Shown here in pieces: positions 17,808-26,813 of a stretch of DNA of 64,000 bases. The notes beneath the pieces are model-generated. The model saw only the letters and a program-made list of their open reading frames with translations, was not told the DNA's origin and searched no databases. This DNA is from Leisingera thetidis (GTDB lineage: Bacteria > Pseudomonadota > Alphaproteobacteria > Rhodobacterales > Rhodobacteraceae): positions 3,323,501-3,387,500 of the forward strand of contig NZ_CP109787.1 in NCBI RefSeq assembly GCF_025857195.1, read 5' to 3'. Both the position numbers and the translations under genes were made by a program. Within the stretch, counting starts at the first letter, position 1; every line of letters begins with the position of its first letter.

Positions 17808-18797
17808 TTACTTGCGGGCGCGTTTCGGTTTGGCCGCGTGCAGGATCTTGAAGCGGTTGTCGCCGCCCTCCTCGCGCACCTGGGCAAAGCGGTCCGCCAG
17901 CGCCGTCTCATAGGGCAAGTGACGGTTGGCCACCATCCACAGGCTGCCGCCCGGCGCCAGCATCGCGGCGGCCGCGCCGATGAAGGCCTGACCCAGCGAC
18001 GGCTCTGCCGCGCGGCCTGTGTGAAATGGCGGGTTCATCACCACGGTGTTCACCAGCCCCGGCGCCTTCCAGCTGCGGGCATCGGCCCAGTGGAACTGCG
18101 CCCGGCCGTCCGCCGCGTTCTGCCGCGCGCAGGCGAGCGCGTGAAAGTCCGCCTCCGCCAGATGCAGCTCTTCAACGCCCTCGCGCTTCAGCACTTCGGC
18201 CGAGAGATAGCCCCAGCCCGCGCCCAGATCGGCGACGCAGCGGCCCAGCTTCTGCGGCAGCGCCGCTGCCAGCAGCTTTGACGCGGGATCGATCCCGTCC
18301 GCCGAGAACACGCCCGGCGCGGTCACAAAGCCCTCCACCTGCTGCGGCCCCGCGGGCAGCCAATCGGACAGATCGGTGCCGCCCTCGATCCAGAACACCT
18401 TGCCATGCGCCTTGGAGACCGGTGCCGACGGCGCGCAGCGTTTGCGCAGGTCCTTCAGGAGCGAATCAATGCCTTCGGTCTTGGCGCCATCGATCAGCAC
18501 CTGGCCCGAGGTGGCGGCAGCGGCCTGCGCCACCAGCATCCGCGCCAGCGCCTTGGCCCGCGGCAGGAACACCACGGCGGCGGCGAAGTCTTCGCCCGCC
18601 TCCGGCACCGGGGTGCAATCATACCCCTGCCCGGCAAAATGATCGTGGTCCGGGCGGAACGGCTGGATGATCCGCAGCTGGTCCTTGGGCAGCGACGACA
18701 GATCGTGCCCGGCGCGCGGGTGGAAGATGGCAATGCGGCCCTCGGACGGCACAGCAAAGCCGCCCGATTGGGCGGCCAGGGACAGGCGAACGGACAT
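17808..18797 (-). CDS. rsmC: RsmC-like class I methyltransferase (16S rRNA m2G type)
   Basis: A 329-aa protein with a degenerate N-terminal methyltransferase-like half and an active C-terminal half. The SAM-binding motif is VADLGAGWGYLSAEVL, and the catalytic NPPF tetrad (MNPPFHTG) is that of N2-guanine RNA methyltransferases. PGGSLWMVANRHLPYE matches the RsmC/RlmG group, so methylation of 16S rRNA at G1207 is the likeliest role; RlmG-like action on 23S rRNA is the alternative. It ends 80 bases before the SDR start on the same strand and follows clpS by 12 bases. Confidence 0.83.
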   Translation of the reverse strand: MSVRLSLAAQSGGFAVPSEGRIAIFHPRAGHDLSSLPKDQLRIIQPFRPDHDHFAGQGYDCTPVPEAGEDFAAAVVFLPRAKALARMLVAQAAAATSGQVLIDGAKTEGIDSLLKDLRKRCAPSAPVSKAHGKVFWIEGGTDLSDWLPAGPQQVEGFVTAPGVFSADGIDPASKLLAAALPQKLGRCVADLGAGWGYLSAEVLKREGVEELHLAEADFHALACARQNAADGRAQFHWADARSWKAPGLVNTVVMNPPFHTGRAAEPSLGQAFIGAAAAMLAPGGSLWMVANRHLPYETALADRFAQVREEGGDNRFKILHAAKPKRARK

Positions 18798-18809
18798 ATA
18801 AGGGCCTCT

Positions 18810-19175
18810 TTATTCTTCTTTTTCCATGGTGCACTGCAGCGGGTGCTGGTGGCGGCGGGCAAAATCCATCACCTGTCCCACCTTGGTCTCGGCCACCTCA
18901 TGGCTGAACACGCCGACAATGGCCACGCCCTTTTTGTGCACCGTCAGCATGATCTCGAACGCCTGCGCATGGGTCATGCCAAAGAACCGCTCCAGCACCA
19001 TCACCACGAATTCCATCGGCGTGTAGTCGTCATTCAGCAGCAAGACCTTGTAGCGCGGCGGGCGCTTGGTTTTCGGCCGCGTCTTGGTCAGGACGCCGGA
19101 TTCTGTATCGTCGTCTGAATGATCGGTCATCATTGTCGGCTGCAGCAGCATAAGCAATTTGATCCAGTGAAGCAT
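18810..19175 (-). CDS. clpS: ATP-dependent Clp protease adaptor ClpS
   Basis: The N-recognin that delivers N-degron substrates to ClpAP. The conserved core is [20 protein letters not shown] with [34 protein letters not shown] and the tail [11 protein letters not shown]. The hydrophobic pocket residues for Leu/Phe/Tyr/Trp N-termini lie in the [10 protein letters not shown] region. I choose the ATG at 19175 because AGGA lies 7 bases upstream. This adds a hydrophobic [14 protein letters not shown] leader before the usual MTDHSDD start; the ATGs at 19133 and 19130 lack a good ribosome site. The gene is divergent from the HAD gene. Confidence 0.93.
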   Translation of the reverse strand: MLHWIKLLMLLQPTMMTDHSDDDTESGVLTKTRPKTKRPPRYKVLLLNDDYTPMEFVVMVLERFFGMTHAQAFEIMLTVHKKGVAIVGVFSHEVAETKVGQVMDFARRHQHPLQCTMEKEE

Positions 19176-19239
19176 GGAATTTCCTGTGACGCTTATATAG
19201 CCTCTTAGCTGTTCAGGAAAAGAGACTGAGACCCGCAGA

Positions 19240-19953
19240 TTGACACGTAATTTGACGACAATCGGCTTTGATGCCGACGACACCCTCTGGCACAACGAAC
19301 GGTTTTTCCGCATCACGCAGGAAAGATTCGCGGAACTGCTGATGGATCACACCCCCGCCGACGTCGGCCCCGAGCAGCTGGAACGGCAGCTGCTGGACGC
19401 CGAAAAGCGCAACCTCGGGCGCTACGGCTACGGGGTGAAGGGCTTTACCCTGTCGATGATCGAAACCGCCATCGAAGTCACCGGCGAACGGGTGCCCGCT
19501 GCAGTCGTCAAGGAGCTGATCACCGCGGGCCAGATGATGCTGTCCTACCAGATCGAACTGCTGCCCCACGCCCGCGAGGCGGTGGAGGCGGTGGCCGGGC
19601 GCTACAAGCTGGTGCTGATCACCAAGGGCGACCTGCTGGATCAGGAGCGCAAGCTGGCGCAGTCCGGCCTGGGCGATCTGTTCGACGCGGTCGAGGTGGT
19701 GTCGGAAAAGACGCCGGAAGTGTACCGCGGCATCTTTGCCCGCCACGGCGACGGCGCGTCCCGCGCGATGATGGTGGGCAATTCGATGCGTTCGGACGTG
19801 GTGGCCCCGATCGAGGCCGGCGGCTGGGGCACCTACGTGCCGCACGGGCTGGTCTGGGAGGTCGAGCATGCCGAGGCCCCGGACCACAACCCCCGCTATA
19901 CCGAGATCGCCGATCTGGGCGGGCTGGCGGATTTGGTGGAGCAGCTTGGCTGA
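19240..19953 (+). CDS. HAD-superfamily hydrolase (probable TTG start)
   Basis: A 237-aa phosphatase-like protein. HAD motif I is [11 protein letters not shown] with Asp11 as nucleophile and Asp13 as acid/base. Motif II is LVLITKGD, motif III the lysine near [10 protein letters not shown], and motif [16 protein letters not shown] helical cap spans about residues 20-95. No ATG or GTG lies in frame before motif I, so translation must start at TTG 19240 or TTG 19252, an uncommon choice. The substrate is not evident; family members hydrolyse small phosphate esters. Confidence 0.85.
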   Translation: MTRNLTTIGFDADDTLWHNERFFRITQERFAELLMDHTPADVGPEQLERQLLDAEKRNLGRYGYGVKGFTLSMIETAIEVTGERVPAAVVKELITAGQMMLSYQIELLPHAREAVEAVAGRYKLVLITKGDLLDQERKLAQSGLGDLFDAVEVVSEKTPEVYRGIFARHGDGASRAMMVGNSMRSDVVAPIEAGGWGTYVPHGLVWEVEHAEAPDHNPRYTEIADLGGLADLVEQLG

Positions 19954-20019
19954 CCGGCGCTGGACGGGTCTGCTGCGGCCAGCTATCCCTGTGGCAAAGC
20001 AACGGGGAGATACCGGAAC

Positions 20020-20346
20020 ATGCCGCATGCCGAGCTGAAATACTCCAGCGATCTGGAAATCGACGCCGCCGCGATCCTTGCCGAGATCGAGGCCGTGATT
20101 CTGGAACACGACAGCGGCGCCGGCGCCTGCAAAGGACGGGCCTACCCCGCCGGGCAGTACCATCACAGCCATATCACCGTCAGCGTGGCGCTGCTGACCA
20201 AGCCGCACCGGGACGAGGCGTTTTCCCGGGCCCTGCTGGCCAGCCTCGAATCCCGCATCAAGGCGCGGCTGACCCAGGCGTGTGTATTCTCACTCGGACT
20301 CAGCTATTCAACGCCCTTTTACGTGACCAATTTTCATGCCGTTTGA
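20020..20346 (+). CDS. 5-carboxymethyl-2-hydroxymuconate isomerase-like tautomerase
   Basis: A 108-aa member of the CHMI/HpaF branch of the tautomerase superfamily. The catalytic N-terminal proline after Met removal is present (MPHAELKYSSDL), and the pattern YHHSHITVSVALL followed by AFSRALLASLESRIKARL matches the fold. HpaF acts in homoprotocatechuate breakdown, but no hpa genes are near, so the true substrate may differ. GGGGAGA lies about 9 bases before the ATG. It follows the HAD gene by 66 bases and may be co-transcribed with it. Confidence 0.78.
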   Translation: MPHAELKYSSDLEIDAAAILAEIEAVILEHDSGAGACKGRAYPAGQYHHSHITVSVALLTKPHRDEAFSRALLASLESRIKARLTQACVFSLGLSYSTPFYVTNFHAV

Positions 20347-20608
20347 CGGCCCGGACCAGGCCCGCACCGCGTGCCGGGGCGGAATTCGCCTTGCCCAAGC
20401 CCGGTGAATTGCAAGTTTTTTTGGTAACTTTCTATTAGCATTTACCGCATCTAGCGGAACCTTCTGACTGCCCTACAAGATGCCGGCCAATTTGCGCGCA
20501 TGGCTCAATCCCTGCCCCTTCGCCGCGGTTTATTCCGCGGCAACCCTGTGCTAGGCTTGCGCCCACAGGCAAAAACGTCAGCCGGAAAACCGGCGGCATG
20601 AGGCAAAC

Positions 20609-22231
20609 ATGGCAGTGATCACGCAGGTCCATCCGGCGTCAGGCCGGTATTTCCATACCCGCTTCCTGAGGGCAGCCGCGGTTTTTCTTATAGCAGCCAT
20701 GGTGCTGGCGCTCCAGCCGCACCGGGCCGCCGCGGCCCCCTATGCGGCCATGGTGATCGACGCCCGCACCGGCGAAGTGCTGCATTCGCGCAATGCCGAC
20801 ACCCGCCTGCATCCGGCATCGCTGACCAAGATGATGACGCTCTACATCGCCTTCGAAGCCGTGCGGAACGGCGAGATCACCCTCGACACCAAGGTCACCA
20901 TCTCCCGCAACGCCGCCGCCGAGCCGCCCTCCAAGCTGGGGCTGAGATCCGGTCAGAAGATCGCCTTCCGCTACCTGATCCGCGCGGCTGCGGTGAAATC
21001 CGCCAATGACGCCGCCACCGCCATCGGCGAGACGCTGTCCGGCTCCGAGGCCGCCTTTGCCCGCCGGATGAACCGCACCGCCAAGGCGCTGGGGATGAGC
21101 CGCACCACCTTCAAGAACGCCCACGGCCTCACCGCCAGCGGGCATCTGTCGACCGCCAGCGACATGACCACGCTGGGACGGCATCTGCTGTATGATTACC
21201 CCGAATACTACAACCTGTTCTCGCGGCGCTCGACCAACGCCGGCGTGCGCGAAGTGCCCAACACCAACCGCCGCCTGCTGGCCGCCTACAAGGGCGCCGA
21301 CGGGATCAAGACCGGCTATACCCGCGCCGCGGGCTTCAACCTGGTGGCTTCGGCCAGGCGCGGCGACGAACGGATCATCGCAACCGTGTTCGGCGGCAGC
21401 TCCACCGCCGCGCGCAATGCCAAGGTGGCTGAACTGCTGGATCTCGGCTTCCGCCGGGCGCCGTCGCGCGCCGCGCTGCGCAAGCCGCAGCGGCCCGCCT
21501 ACCAGGGCGCCGGCAATGTGGTGATCGCCGATGCCGATGACGGCCCCTCCCACGGTGTTGCGGGCAAGACCATCCGGGTCACCGGCCAGGTCGGCACCAG
21601 CCTGCGGCCGAAGCTGCGCCCCGGCGGCAGCGAATCGCCGGTGCTGGTCGCGGCGCTGGAGGAAGCGCTGCAGACGCCGCCTGCAGAAGATGCCGCAGCA
21701 GCTGATGCTGCGGATACCGCTTTTCAAACCGGGCAGATCGAACACCTGCAGACAGTCAGCGCCGACGGCGCCCTGCAGGGCGATGCCCTGCGCGAGAGCA
21801 TCGCCGTTGCCCTGGCCGAAGCAGAGGCCGAACCGGAACCCGCCGCCCCGGCCGCAGCCGCTCCGGTCATCGCCGCGGTGCAGAAAGTGCCCTTTGCCAG
21901 CCTCCGGCCCGCAGCCCGGCCTGCCAGCCTGGCGCTGGCGGGCGCCTCGCCTGAGTCCGAGCCGGTTGTGGTCACCCGCCTCTCCACCTCCGGCGGGCGC
22001 TACTGGGGCGTCAATGTGGGGCTCTATGCAAGCCGCTACCAGGCCGAGAAGGTGCTCTTGCGCACCGCGCTGTCGGAATTGGAAACGCTGGATGGATCCT
22101 TGCGCAAGGTGGCCAAGACCCGCCGTGGGTTCGAGGCGAATTTCCTCGGCATGAGCCAGGAGCAGGCGGAACTGGCCTGCCGCCGCCTGAACGCCCGCAA
22201 CGTGACCTGCAGCCCGATCGGCCCGTCCTGA
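20609..22231 (+). CDS. D-alanyl-D-alanine carboxypeptidase with C-terminal SPOR domain
   Basis: A penicillin-binding protein of 540 aa that trims the terminal D-Ala from peptidoglycan stem peptides in the periplasm. A signal peptide ends near residue 43 (HRAAAAPYAAM). Active-site motifs are S71-L-T-K74, S131-A-N133 and K234-T-G236. After the peptidase domain comes a long Ala/Pro/Glu-rich linker of about 150 residues, then a SPOR domain (about 463-540, WGVNVGLYASRYQAEKVLL) that binds denuded glycan at the septum. The combination suggests a septal DacA-like role. The 262-base gap upstream is AT-rich near 20405-20440 and probably holds the promoter. Confidence 0.92.
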   Translation: MAVITQVHPASGRYFHTRFLRAAAVFLIAAMVLALQPHRAAAAPYAAMVIDARTGEVLHSRNADTRLHPASLTKMMTLYIAFEAVRNGEITLDTKVTISRNAAAEPPSKLGLRSGQKIAFRYLIRAAAVKSANDAATAIGETLSGSEAAFARRMNRTAKALGMSRTTFKNAHGLTASGHLSTASDMTTLGRHLLYDYPEYYNLFSRRSTNAGVREVPNTNRRLLAAYKGADGIKTGYTRAAGFNLVASARRGDERIIATVFGGSSTAARNAKVAELLDLGFRRAPSRAALRKPQRPAYQGAGNVVIADADDGPSHGVAGKTIRVTGQVGTSLRPKLRPGGSESPVLVAALEEALQTPPAEDAAAADAADTAFQTGQIEHLQTVSADGALQGDALRESIAVALAEAEAEPEPAAPAAAAPVIAAVQKVPFASLRPAARPASLALAGASPESEPVVVTRLSTSGGRYWGVNVGLYASRYQAEKVLLRTALSELETLDGSLRKVAKTRRGFEANFLGMSQEQAELACRRLNARNVTCSPIGPS

Positions 22232-22256
22232 CCGGGACCCATTGACCGCCAGCAGC

Positions 22257-22284
22257 AAAGGCGCCGCCCCGAGGCGCCTTTTTT
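22257..22284 (+). terminator. Rho-independent terminator of the carboxypeptidase gene
   Basis: AAAGGCGCC (22257-22265) pairs with GGCGCCTTT (22273-22281) around a 7-base loop and runs into TTTTTT. It begins 26 bases after the stop codon. Confidence 0.85.
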
Positions 22285-22313
22285 CGTGCCGCGCGCCCGG
22301 CATCGGCCAGCCG

Positions 22314-22446
22314 CTCCCGCCCGCCGTCAGGGTTTTCCTGCGAAACCCCCTCCTCCCGTTGGGCGTGGCACCGCGCATGGCGCGGTGCCACGCCCAACGC
22401 CGCCAAGCGGCTCTGGCGCCAGCCAGGGCAGCTGCGGGGGCGGGAG
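22314..22446. repeat. Nested multi-hairpin intergenic element, copy C
   Basis: Outer arms CTCCCGC (22314-22320) and GCGGGAG (22440-22446). Inside are GGGTTT/AAACCC, then an 18-base perfect inverted repeat from GTTGGGCGTGGCACCGCG (22358-22375) to its complement at 22381-22398 with loop CATGG, and then a CTGGCGCCAG-type palindrome. The flanking words CTCCCGTTGGGC and GCCCAACGCCGCCA match copies D and E. It sits between the convergent ends of the carboxypeptidase gene and ccoS, after the terminator. Confidence 0.85.
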
Positions 22447-22468
22447 CGCCTTGTATCCGGGCAGAACC

Positions 22469-22627
22469 TCAGGGCTTGGGATTGTCGTCCCACTCATCGC
22501 TCAGGATGCGGCGGGCGTCGCCTTCGGGGTCGTCATACTGGTTGCTGCGCACCGTGTAGACGAAGGCCGCCAGCCCCACCAAGCCGAGGATCAGAGAAAT
22601 CGGGATCAGAAAGGCGAGGACACTCAT
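22469..22627 (-). CDS. ccoS: cbb3-type oxidase assembly protein CcoS
   Basis: A 52-aa single-pass membrane protein needed to mature cbb3 cytochrome oxidase, probably at cofactor insertion. It starts MSVLAFLIPISLILGLVGLA, a transmembrane helix with the typical spacing, followed by AFVYTVRSNQYDDPEGDARR and a C-terminal ILSDEWDD. It ends the ccoG-H-I-S minus-strand operon, starting 31 bases after the ccoI stop. The match to the CcoS/RdxS family is by length, context and the YDDPEGDA motif. Confidence 0.92.
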   Translation of the reverse strand: MSVLAFLIPISLILGLVGLAAFVYTVRSNQYDDPEGDARRILSDEWDDNPKP

Positions 22628-22657
22628 GGGCTCAGGACCAGTATTGCAGGCGCAGGC

Positions 22658-24835
22658 TCAGCGCAGCCGCAGCGCGTTGAGGGAGACGGTTATCGAAGAG
22701 GTAGACATCGCCAGCGCCGCAATCAAGGGCGTGGCCAGGCCGGCAATCGCCAGGGGCACCGCAATCACGTTGTAAACCGTGGCTATGCGGAAATTCTCGC
22801 GGATCCGGCGGGTGGCTTTCTGCGCCACACCGCAGGCCTCGGCAATCGGGCCGAGGTCCTGGCCCAGCAGCACAATATCCGACGCCACCCGCGCCGCATC
22901 CAGCGCCGAGGCCGGGGAGATCGACACATGCGCCGCCGCCAGGGCCGCGGTGTCGTTCAACCCGTCGCCCACCATCAGCACCTTCTTGCCCTGATCGGCC
23001 AGCATCCGCACCCGGGCGGATTTGTCCGCCGGCAGCGCCTCGGCCACCCATTTGGCAATCCCCAGCCGCCGGGCCAGATCCTCGACCGCGCCAGTGCTGT
23101 CACCGGACATCAGCAGCACATCCTTGCCTGCCTCTTGCAGCGCTGCCACGGCTTCGGCAGCACCGGGGCGCAGCGCATCGGTGAACAGGAACGCCTTGGC
23201 CTCCCCTGTCCCGGTATCCAGCCAGGCCGCCGTCCGGCTGCCCTGTTCCGCCCCTACCCAGGCCGCCCGGCCCAGCCGCACGCGGGCGCCGCGGAACGTG
23301 CCTTCGGTGCCATAGCCCGGCACTTCGGCGATCTCCTGAACGCTGGCGGGCCTGATCCCGGCGTCCCGGGCTGCGCGGGACAGCGCCACCGACAAAGGAT
23401 GCGAAGACCCCTCGGCCAGCGCCAGCGCGATTTCCAGCTCCGCGCGGGCATGATCGCCGAGGTTGGTCACTTCCGGCGTGCCCGCGGTCAGCGTGCCGGT
23501 CTTGTCGAACACCACGGTATCCACTTCCGCCAGCCGCTCCAGCGCGGTGGCGTGTTTGATCAGCATGCCCTTCTTGAACAGCCGGCCGGAGGCGGCTGTC
23601 GTCACCGCGGGCACCGCAAGGCCCAGCGCGCAGGGGCAGGTGATGATCAGCACCGCGGCGGCAATGTTCAGCGCCATGCGGATGTCGAAAGTGTAGAGAT
23701 ACCAGCCCGCAAAGGCGAGCGCCGAGAGGATATGCACACCGGGCGCGTAAAGCTTGGCGGCGCTGTCCGCCAGCGAGGTGTAGCGGGAACGGCCCGACTC
23801 GGCGATGGCCACCAGATCGGCCATCCGGTGCAGCGAGGTGTCCGCGCCCACCGCCGTGGCCCGGACGGTGAGCGGGCCGGTCAGGTTCACCTCGCCTGCT
23901 GAGACCGCCAGCCCCGGCGCGGCAAACACCGGCAGCGTCTCGCCGGTCAGCAGCGAGCGGTCCAGTTCCGACTGCCCTCCCACGATCTCGCCATCAACCG
24001 GCATCCGGCCGCCGGGGCGCACCAGGATCAAATCGCCAATGGCCAGATCCGCCACCGGCACCTCGTATTCGTCGCCGTCCAGCAGCCGGATCGCGCGCGG
24101 CACCTCCAGCGCCGCCAGCTCCTCGGCCGCCGAGCGCGCCACCGCACGGGTGCGGTAGTCCAGATACCGGCCCGCCAGCAGGAAGAAGGTCAGCGTCAGC
24201 GCGGCGTCGAAATAGGCGTGCTCGCCGGACAGGAAGGTTTCCCACAGCGAGGTCATCAGCGCCAGCACCAGCGCCAGCACAATCGGCACGTCCATGTTCA
24301 GGCGCTTGACCCGCAGCGCGCTCCAGGCGTTGGCAAAGAACGGCTGCGCCGAGAAGATGACCGCCGGGAAGGTGATCGCCGCGGAGATCCAATGGAACAT
24401 GTCCCGTGTTGCATCCGACGCCCCGGACCAGACCGAAATCGACAGCAGCATCACGTTCATCGAGGCAAAGAACGCCACCGCCAGCCGCATCAGCAGGTCG
24501 CGCCCGGCCTTGTCGTTCCGGGTCGCCGCAAGGGCAGCCAGATCCAGCTCGTGCGCCTCATAGCCGATGCCTTCCAGCAGCGGGATCAGATCGGCGGCAC
24601 GCAGGTCCGGCTCCGCCTCGATCAAAGCGCGCTTGAGGGTCAGGTTCACCCGCGCCGAATGGATGCCGGGATGCGCGTTCAGCGTCCGCTCCACCGCCGA
24701 GATACAGGCCTGGCAGTGGATGCCCGGCAGCGACAGCGCCAGCCGCGCCTCGGCGGGCGCCTGGTCTGCGCTGTCATGCGGGGCGGCAACGCAGGCCGGG
24801 CAGGCTGCAAGAGCGGGGCGGAGCTGGGCGGTCAT
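22658..24835 (-). CDS. ccoI: Copper-translocating P1B-type ATPase CcoI/FixI
   Basis: Exports copper toward the periplasm for assembly of the CuB centre of cbb3 oxidase. The 725-aa protein has an N-terminal metal-binding HMA domain with C41-Q-A-C44 and an extra C12-P-A-C15. Eight membrane segments include the ion-path CPC motif (ITCPCALGL). The phosphorylation site is FDKTGTLTAG, the actuator is LLTGET, and the hinge is GDGLNDTAAL. It starts 5 bases after the ccoH stop, so it is co-translated with ccoH. Confidence 0.95.
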   Translation of the reverse strand: MTAQLRPALAACPACVAAPHDSADQAPAEARLALSLPGIHCQACISAVERTLNAHPGIHSARVNLTLKRALIEAEPDLRAADLIPLLEGIGYEAHELDLAALAATRNDKAGRDLLMRLAVAFFASMNVMLLSISVWSGASDATRDMFHWISAAITFPAVIFSAQPFFANAWSALRVKRLNMDVPIVLALVLALMTSLWETFLSGEHAYFDAALTLTFFLLAGRYLDYRTRAVARSAAEELAALEVPRAIRLLDGDEYEVPVADLAIGDLILVRPGGRMPVDGEIVGGQSELDRSLLTGETLPVFAAPGLAVSAGEVNLTGPLTVRATAVGADTSLHRMADLVAIAESGRSRYTSLADSAAKLYAPGVHILSALAFAGWYLYTFDIRMALNIAAAVLIITCPCALGLAVPAVTTAASGRLFKKGMLIKHATALERLAEVDTVVFDKTGTLTAGTPEVTNLGDHARAELEIALALAEGSSHPLSVALSRAARDAGIRPASVQEIAEVPGYGTEGTFRGARVRLGRAAWVGAEQGSRTAAWLDTGTGEAKAFLFTDALRPGAAEAVAALQEAGKDVLLMSGDSTGAVEDLARRLGIAKWVAEALPADKSARVRMLADQGKKVLMVGDGLNDTAALAAAHVSISPASALDAARVASDIVLLGQDLGPIAEACGVAQKATRRIRENFRIATVYNVIAVPLAIAGLATPLIAALAMSTSSITVSLNALRLR

Positions 24836-24840
24836 GACGG

Positions 24841-25305
24841 TCAGCCTTTCACATGCAGGATCACCCGCTGGGTGAATTCGGTGCCGTCCTTGGCCCGCGC
24901 CGCCATGCGGATATTCCAGTTACCCGGCCCCAGATCGGCCGGCGCCACATAGGCCCGGCCGTCAAAGGTGAACTCCGGCTGCTGGTCGTCCTGCACGTGG
25001 GTGGCCCGCCCCAGGGTGGCGCTCAGCCTGGCCACTTCCACCGGGTTGCCTCCGGCATCGGTGATCTCCAGCTTGACCCGATCGCCCTGCGAGGAGGCAT
25101 AGACCGACCAGCCCAGCGCCTCCTGCGCGCTGCGGCGCTGGTCAAACTCCTGGCTGGCGACATAGGAGTTCTTCACCTCCAGCCCCGGAAAGGTCTTCAC
25201 CGCATTCACGGCCAGGGCAATGTTCACCCCGATGATCACCGCAAAGGCGCCGCCGAACACCATCAGGGCGTGCTTGCCGGTAAATTCGCGTTCGCGCTTG
25301 GCCAT
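24841..25305 (-). CDS. ccoH: cbb3 oxidase assembly protein CcoH/FixH
   Basis: A 154-aa membrane-anchored assembly factor that works with CcoI during cbb3 maturation. One N-terminal transmembrane helix (ALMVFGGAFAVIIGVNIALAV) is followed by the FixH periplasmic domain with VKNSYVASQEFDQRRSAQEALGW and the C-terminal GPGNWNIRMAARAKDG. It lies 3 bases after ccoG and 5 bases before ccoI on the same strand, the classic ccoGHIS order. Confidence 0.94.
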   Translation of the reverse strand: MAKREREFTGKHALMVFGGAFAVIIGVNIALAVNAVKTFPGLEVKNSYVASQEFDQRRSAQEALGWSVYASSQGDRVKLEITDAGGNPVEVARLSATLGRATHVQDDQQPEFTFDGRAYVAPADLGPGNWNIRMAARAKDGTEFTQRVILHVKG

Positions 25306-25308
25306 GGT

Positions 25309-26739
25309 TCAGCTCCCCTTGCCGTTAAAGCTGGTGTCCTTGTGGGCTCGTTCGCCGCTGCTCAGATCTTCCACCCAAATACGCACCGGAGTCGAGCCTG
25401 CGCTGGACGGGGCGGCGTCTTTCGGCGCCACGATATAGACCCGCTGCAGCAGCGCCGTGTCGGCGGGCACCATCACCGTCACGCCCTCGGTGCCCTCCAG
25501 TGCGATCCGCATCGCCGGATCGCCCTTGATCGACAGCTGGAACGGGCGCTCTTCGCCGTGCTTGTTGCGCAGGCGCACGTCGTAAGTGTTGCGGATCGAG
25601 CCGTCGGAGAGCGTCACATAGGTCGGGTTGCGTTCCGGCGCCACGGTCAGTTCGATGTCGGCGCGGATGAACAGGGCAAACAGCAGCCCGACGCCGACCA
25701 GCGACCACAGGCCGGTGTACATCAGGGTGCGCGGCCGCAGGATGTGTTTCCAGATGTTCCGGGGCGGTTTGCCTGCGCGCTCCTGCGCCTCGTCCGACAG
25801 CGCCATGTAGTCGATCAGCCCGCGCGGCTTGCCGATCTTGGCCATCACGTCGTCACAGGCGTCGATGCACAGCGCGCAGGTGATGCATTCCATCTGCTGG
25901 CCGTCGCGGATGTCGATGCCCATCGGGCAGACGTTGACGCAGGCCATGCAGTCGATGCAGTCGCCCTGCCCCTCGGCCACTTTGCCCTTTTTCAGCTTGC
26001 CGCGCGGCTCGCCGCGCCAGTCGCGGTAGCCGACGGTGAGCGTGTCCTCATCCATCATCGCCGCCTGGATGCGCGGCCAGGGGCAGGCGTAGATGCAGAT
26101 CTGCTCGCGCGCGAAACCGCCGAACAGGAAGGTGGTGGCGGTCAGCACCAGCATGGTGGAATAGGCAATGGGGTGCGCGTTCAGCGTCACCAGGTCATAG
26201 GCCAGGGTTGGCGCATCGGCAAAGTAGAACACCCAGGCGCCGCCGGTGGCGAGGCCGATCAGGAACCAGGCGGTCCATTTGGTGATGCGCAGGCGCGCCT
26301 TGCGGAAATCGAGCTTTTTCTGCCGGTGCAGGCGCAGGCGGGCGTTGCGGTCGCCCTCGATCCAGCGCTCGACCAGGATGAACAGGTCGGTCCAGACGGT
26401 CTGCGGGCAGGCATAGCCGCACCAGACCCGGCCCAAGGCGGACGTGAACAGGAACAGCCCCAGCCCCGCCATGATCAAGAGGCCCGCCACGAAGTAAAAC
26501 TCATGCGGCCAGATCTCGATCCAGAAGAAATAGAACCGCCGGTTGGCCAGATCCAGCAGCACCGCCTGATCCGGCAGGCTTGGCCCCCGGTCCCAGCGGA
26601 TCCACGGCGTCAGATAGTAGATCCCCAGCGTCACCGCCATGATGTACCATTTCAGGTTCCGGAAGGGTCCGGAGACGCGCCGCGGGAAAATCGGTTCCCT
26701 GGCCGCGTACAGGCTTGGGGCGGGATTGGAATCGCTCAC
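25309..26739 (-). CDS. ccoG: cbb3 oxidase accessory iron-sulfur protein CcoG/FixG
   Basis: A 476-aa membrane ferredoxin-like protein (RdxA/B in Rhodobacter) that takes part in copper reduction for cbb3 assembly. Five or so membrane segments surround two [4Fe-4S] motifs: C261-x2-C264-x2-C267-x3-C271 and C285-x2-C288-x2-C291-x3-C295. A further GYACP near residue 110 and IYACPWPR near 217 are conserved in the family. It ends with an Ig-like C-terminal domain. It is first in the ccoGHIS operon; an FNR-type box centred 67 bases before the start points to oxygen control. Confidence 0.95.
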   Translation of the reverse strand: MSDSNPAPSLYAAREPIFPRRVSGPFRNLKWYIMAVTLGIYYLTPWIRWDRGPSLPDQAVLLDLANRRFYFFWIEIWPHEFYFVAGLLIMAGLGLFLFTSALGRVWCGYACPQTVWTDLFILVERWIEGDRNARLRLHRQKKLDFRKARLRITKWTAWFLIGLATGGAWVFYFADAPTLAYDLVTLNAHPIAYSTMLVLTATTFLFGGFAREQICIYACPWPRIQAAMMDEDTLTVGYRDWRGEPRGKLKKGKVAEGQGDCIDCMACVNVCPMGIDIRDGQQMECITCALCIDACDDVMAKIGKPRGLIDYMALSDEAQERAGKPPRNIWKHILRPRTLMYTGLWSLVGVGLLFALFIRADIELTVAPERNPTYVTLSDGSIRNTYDVRLRNKHGEERPFQLSIKGDPAMRIALEGTEGVTVMVPADTALLQRVYIVAPKDAAPSSAGSTPVRIWVEDLSSGERAHKDTSFNGKGS

Positions 26740-26799
26740 GGACTTTCTCCGTCTTGTGGCTGTCTGGCGCCCTTGTCACAGAAGCGGGCGGCCGGAACA

Positions 26800-26813
26800 T
26801 TGACGTGGATCAA
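26800..26813. promoter_or_regulatory. FNR/FnrL box upstream of ccoG
   Basis: TTGACGTGGATCAA matches the FNR consensus TTGAT-N4-ATCAA with one mismatch. It is centred about 67 bases before the ccoG start, the right range for activation of ccoGHIS by the FnrL encoded at 35.5 kb. Confidence 0.85.
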
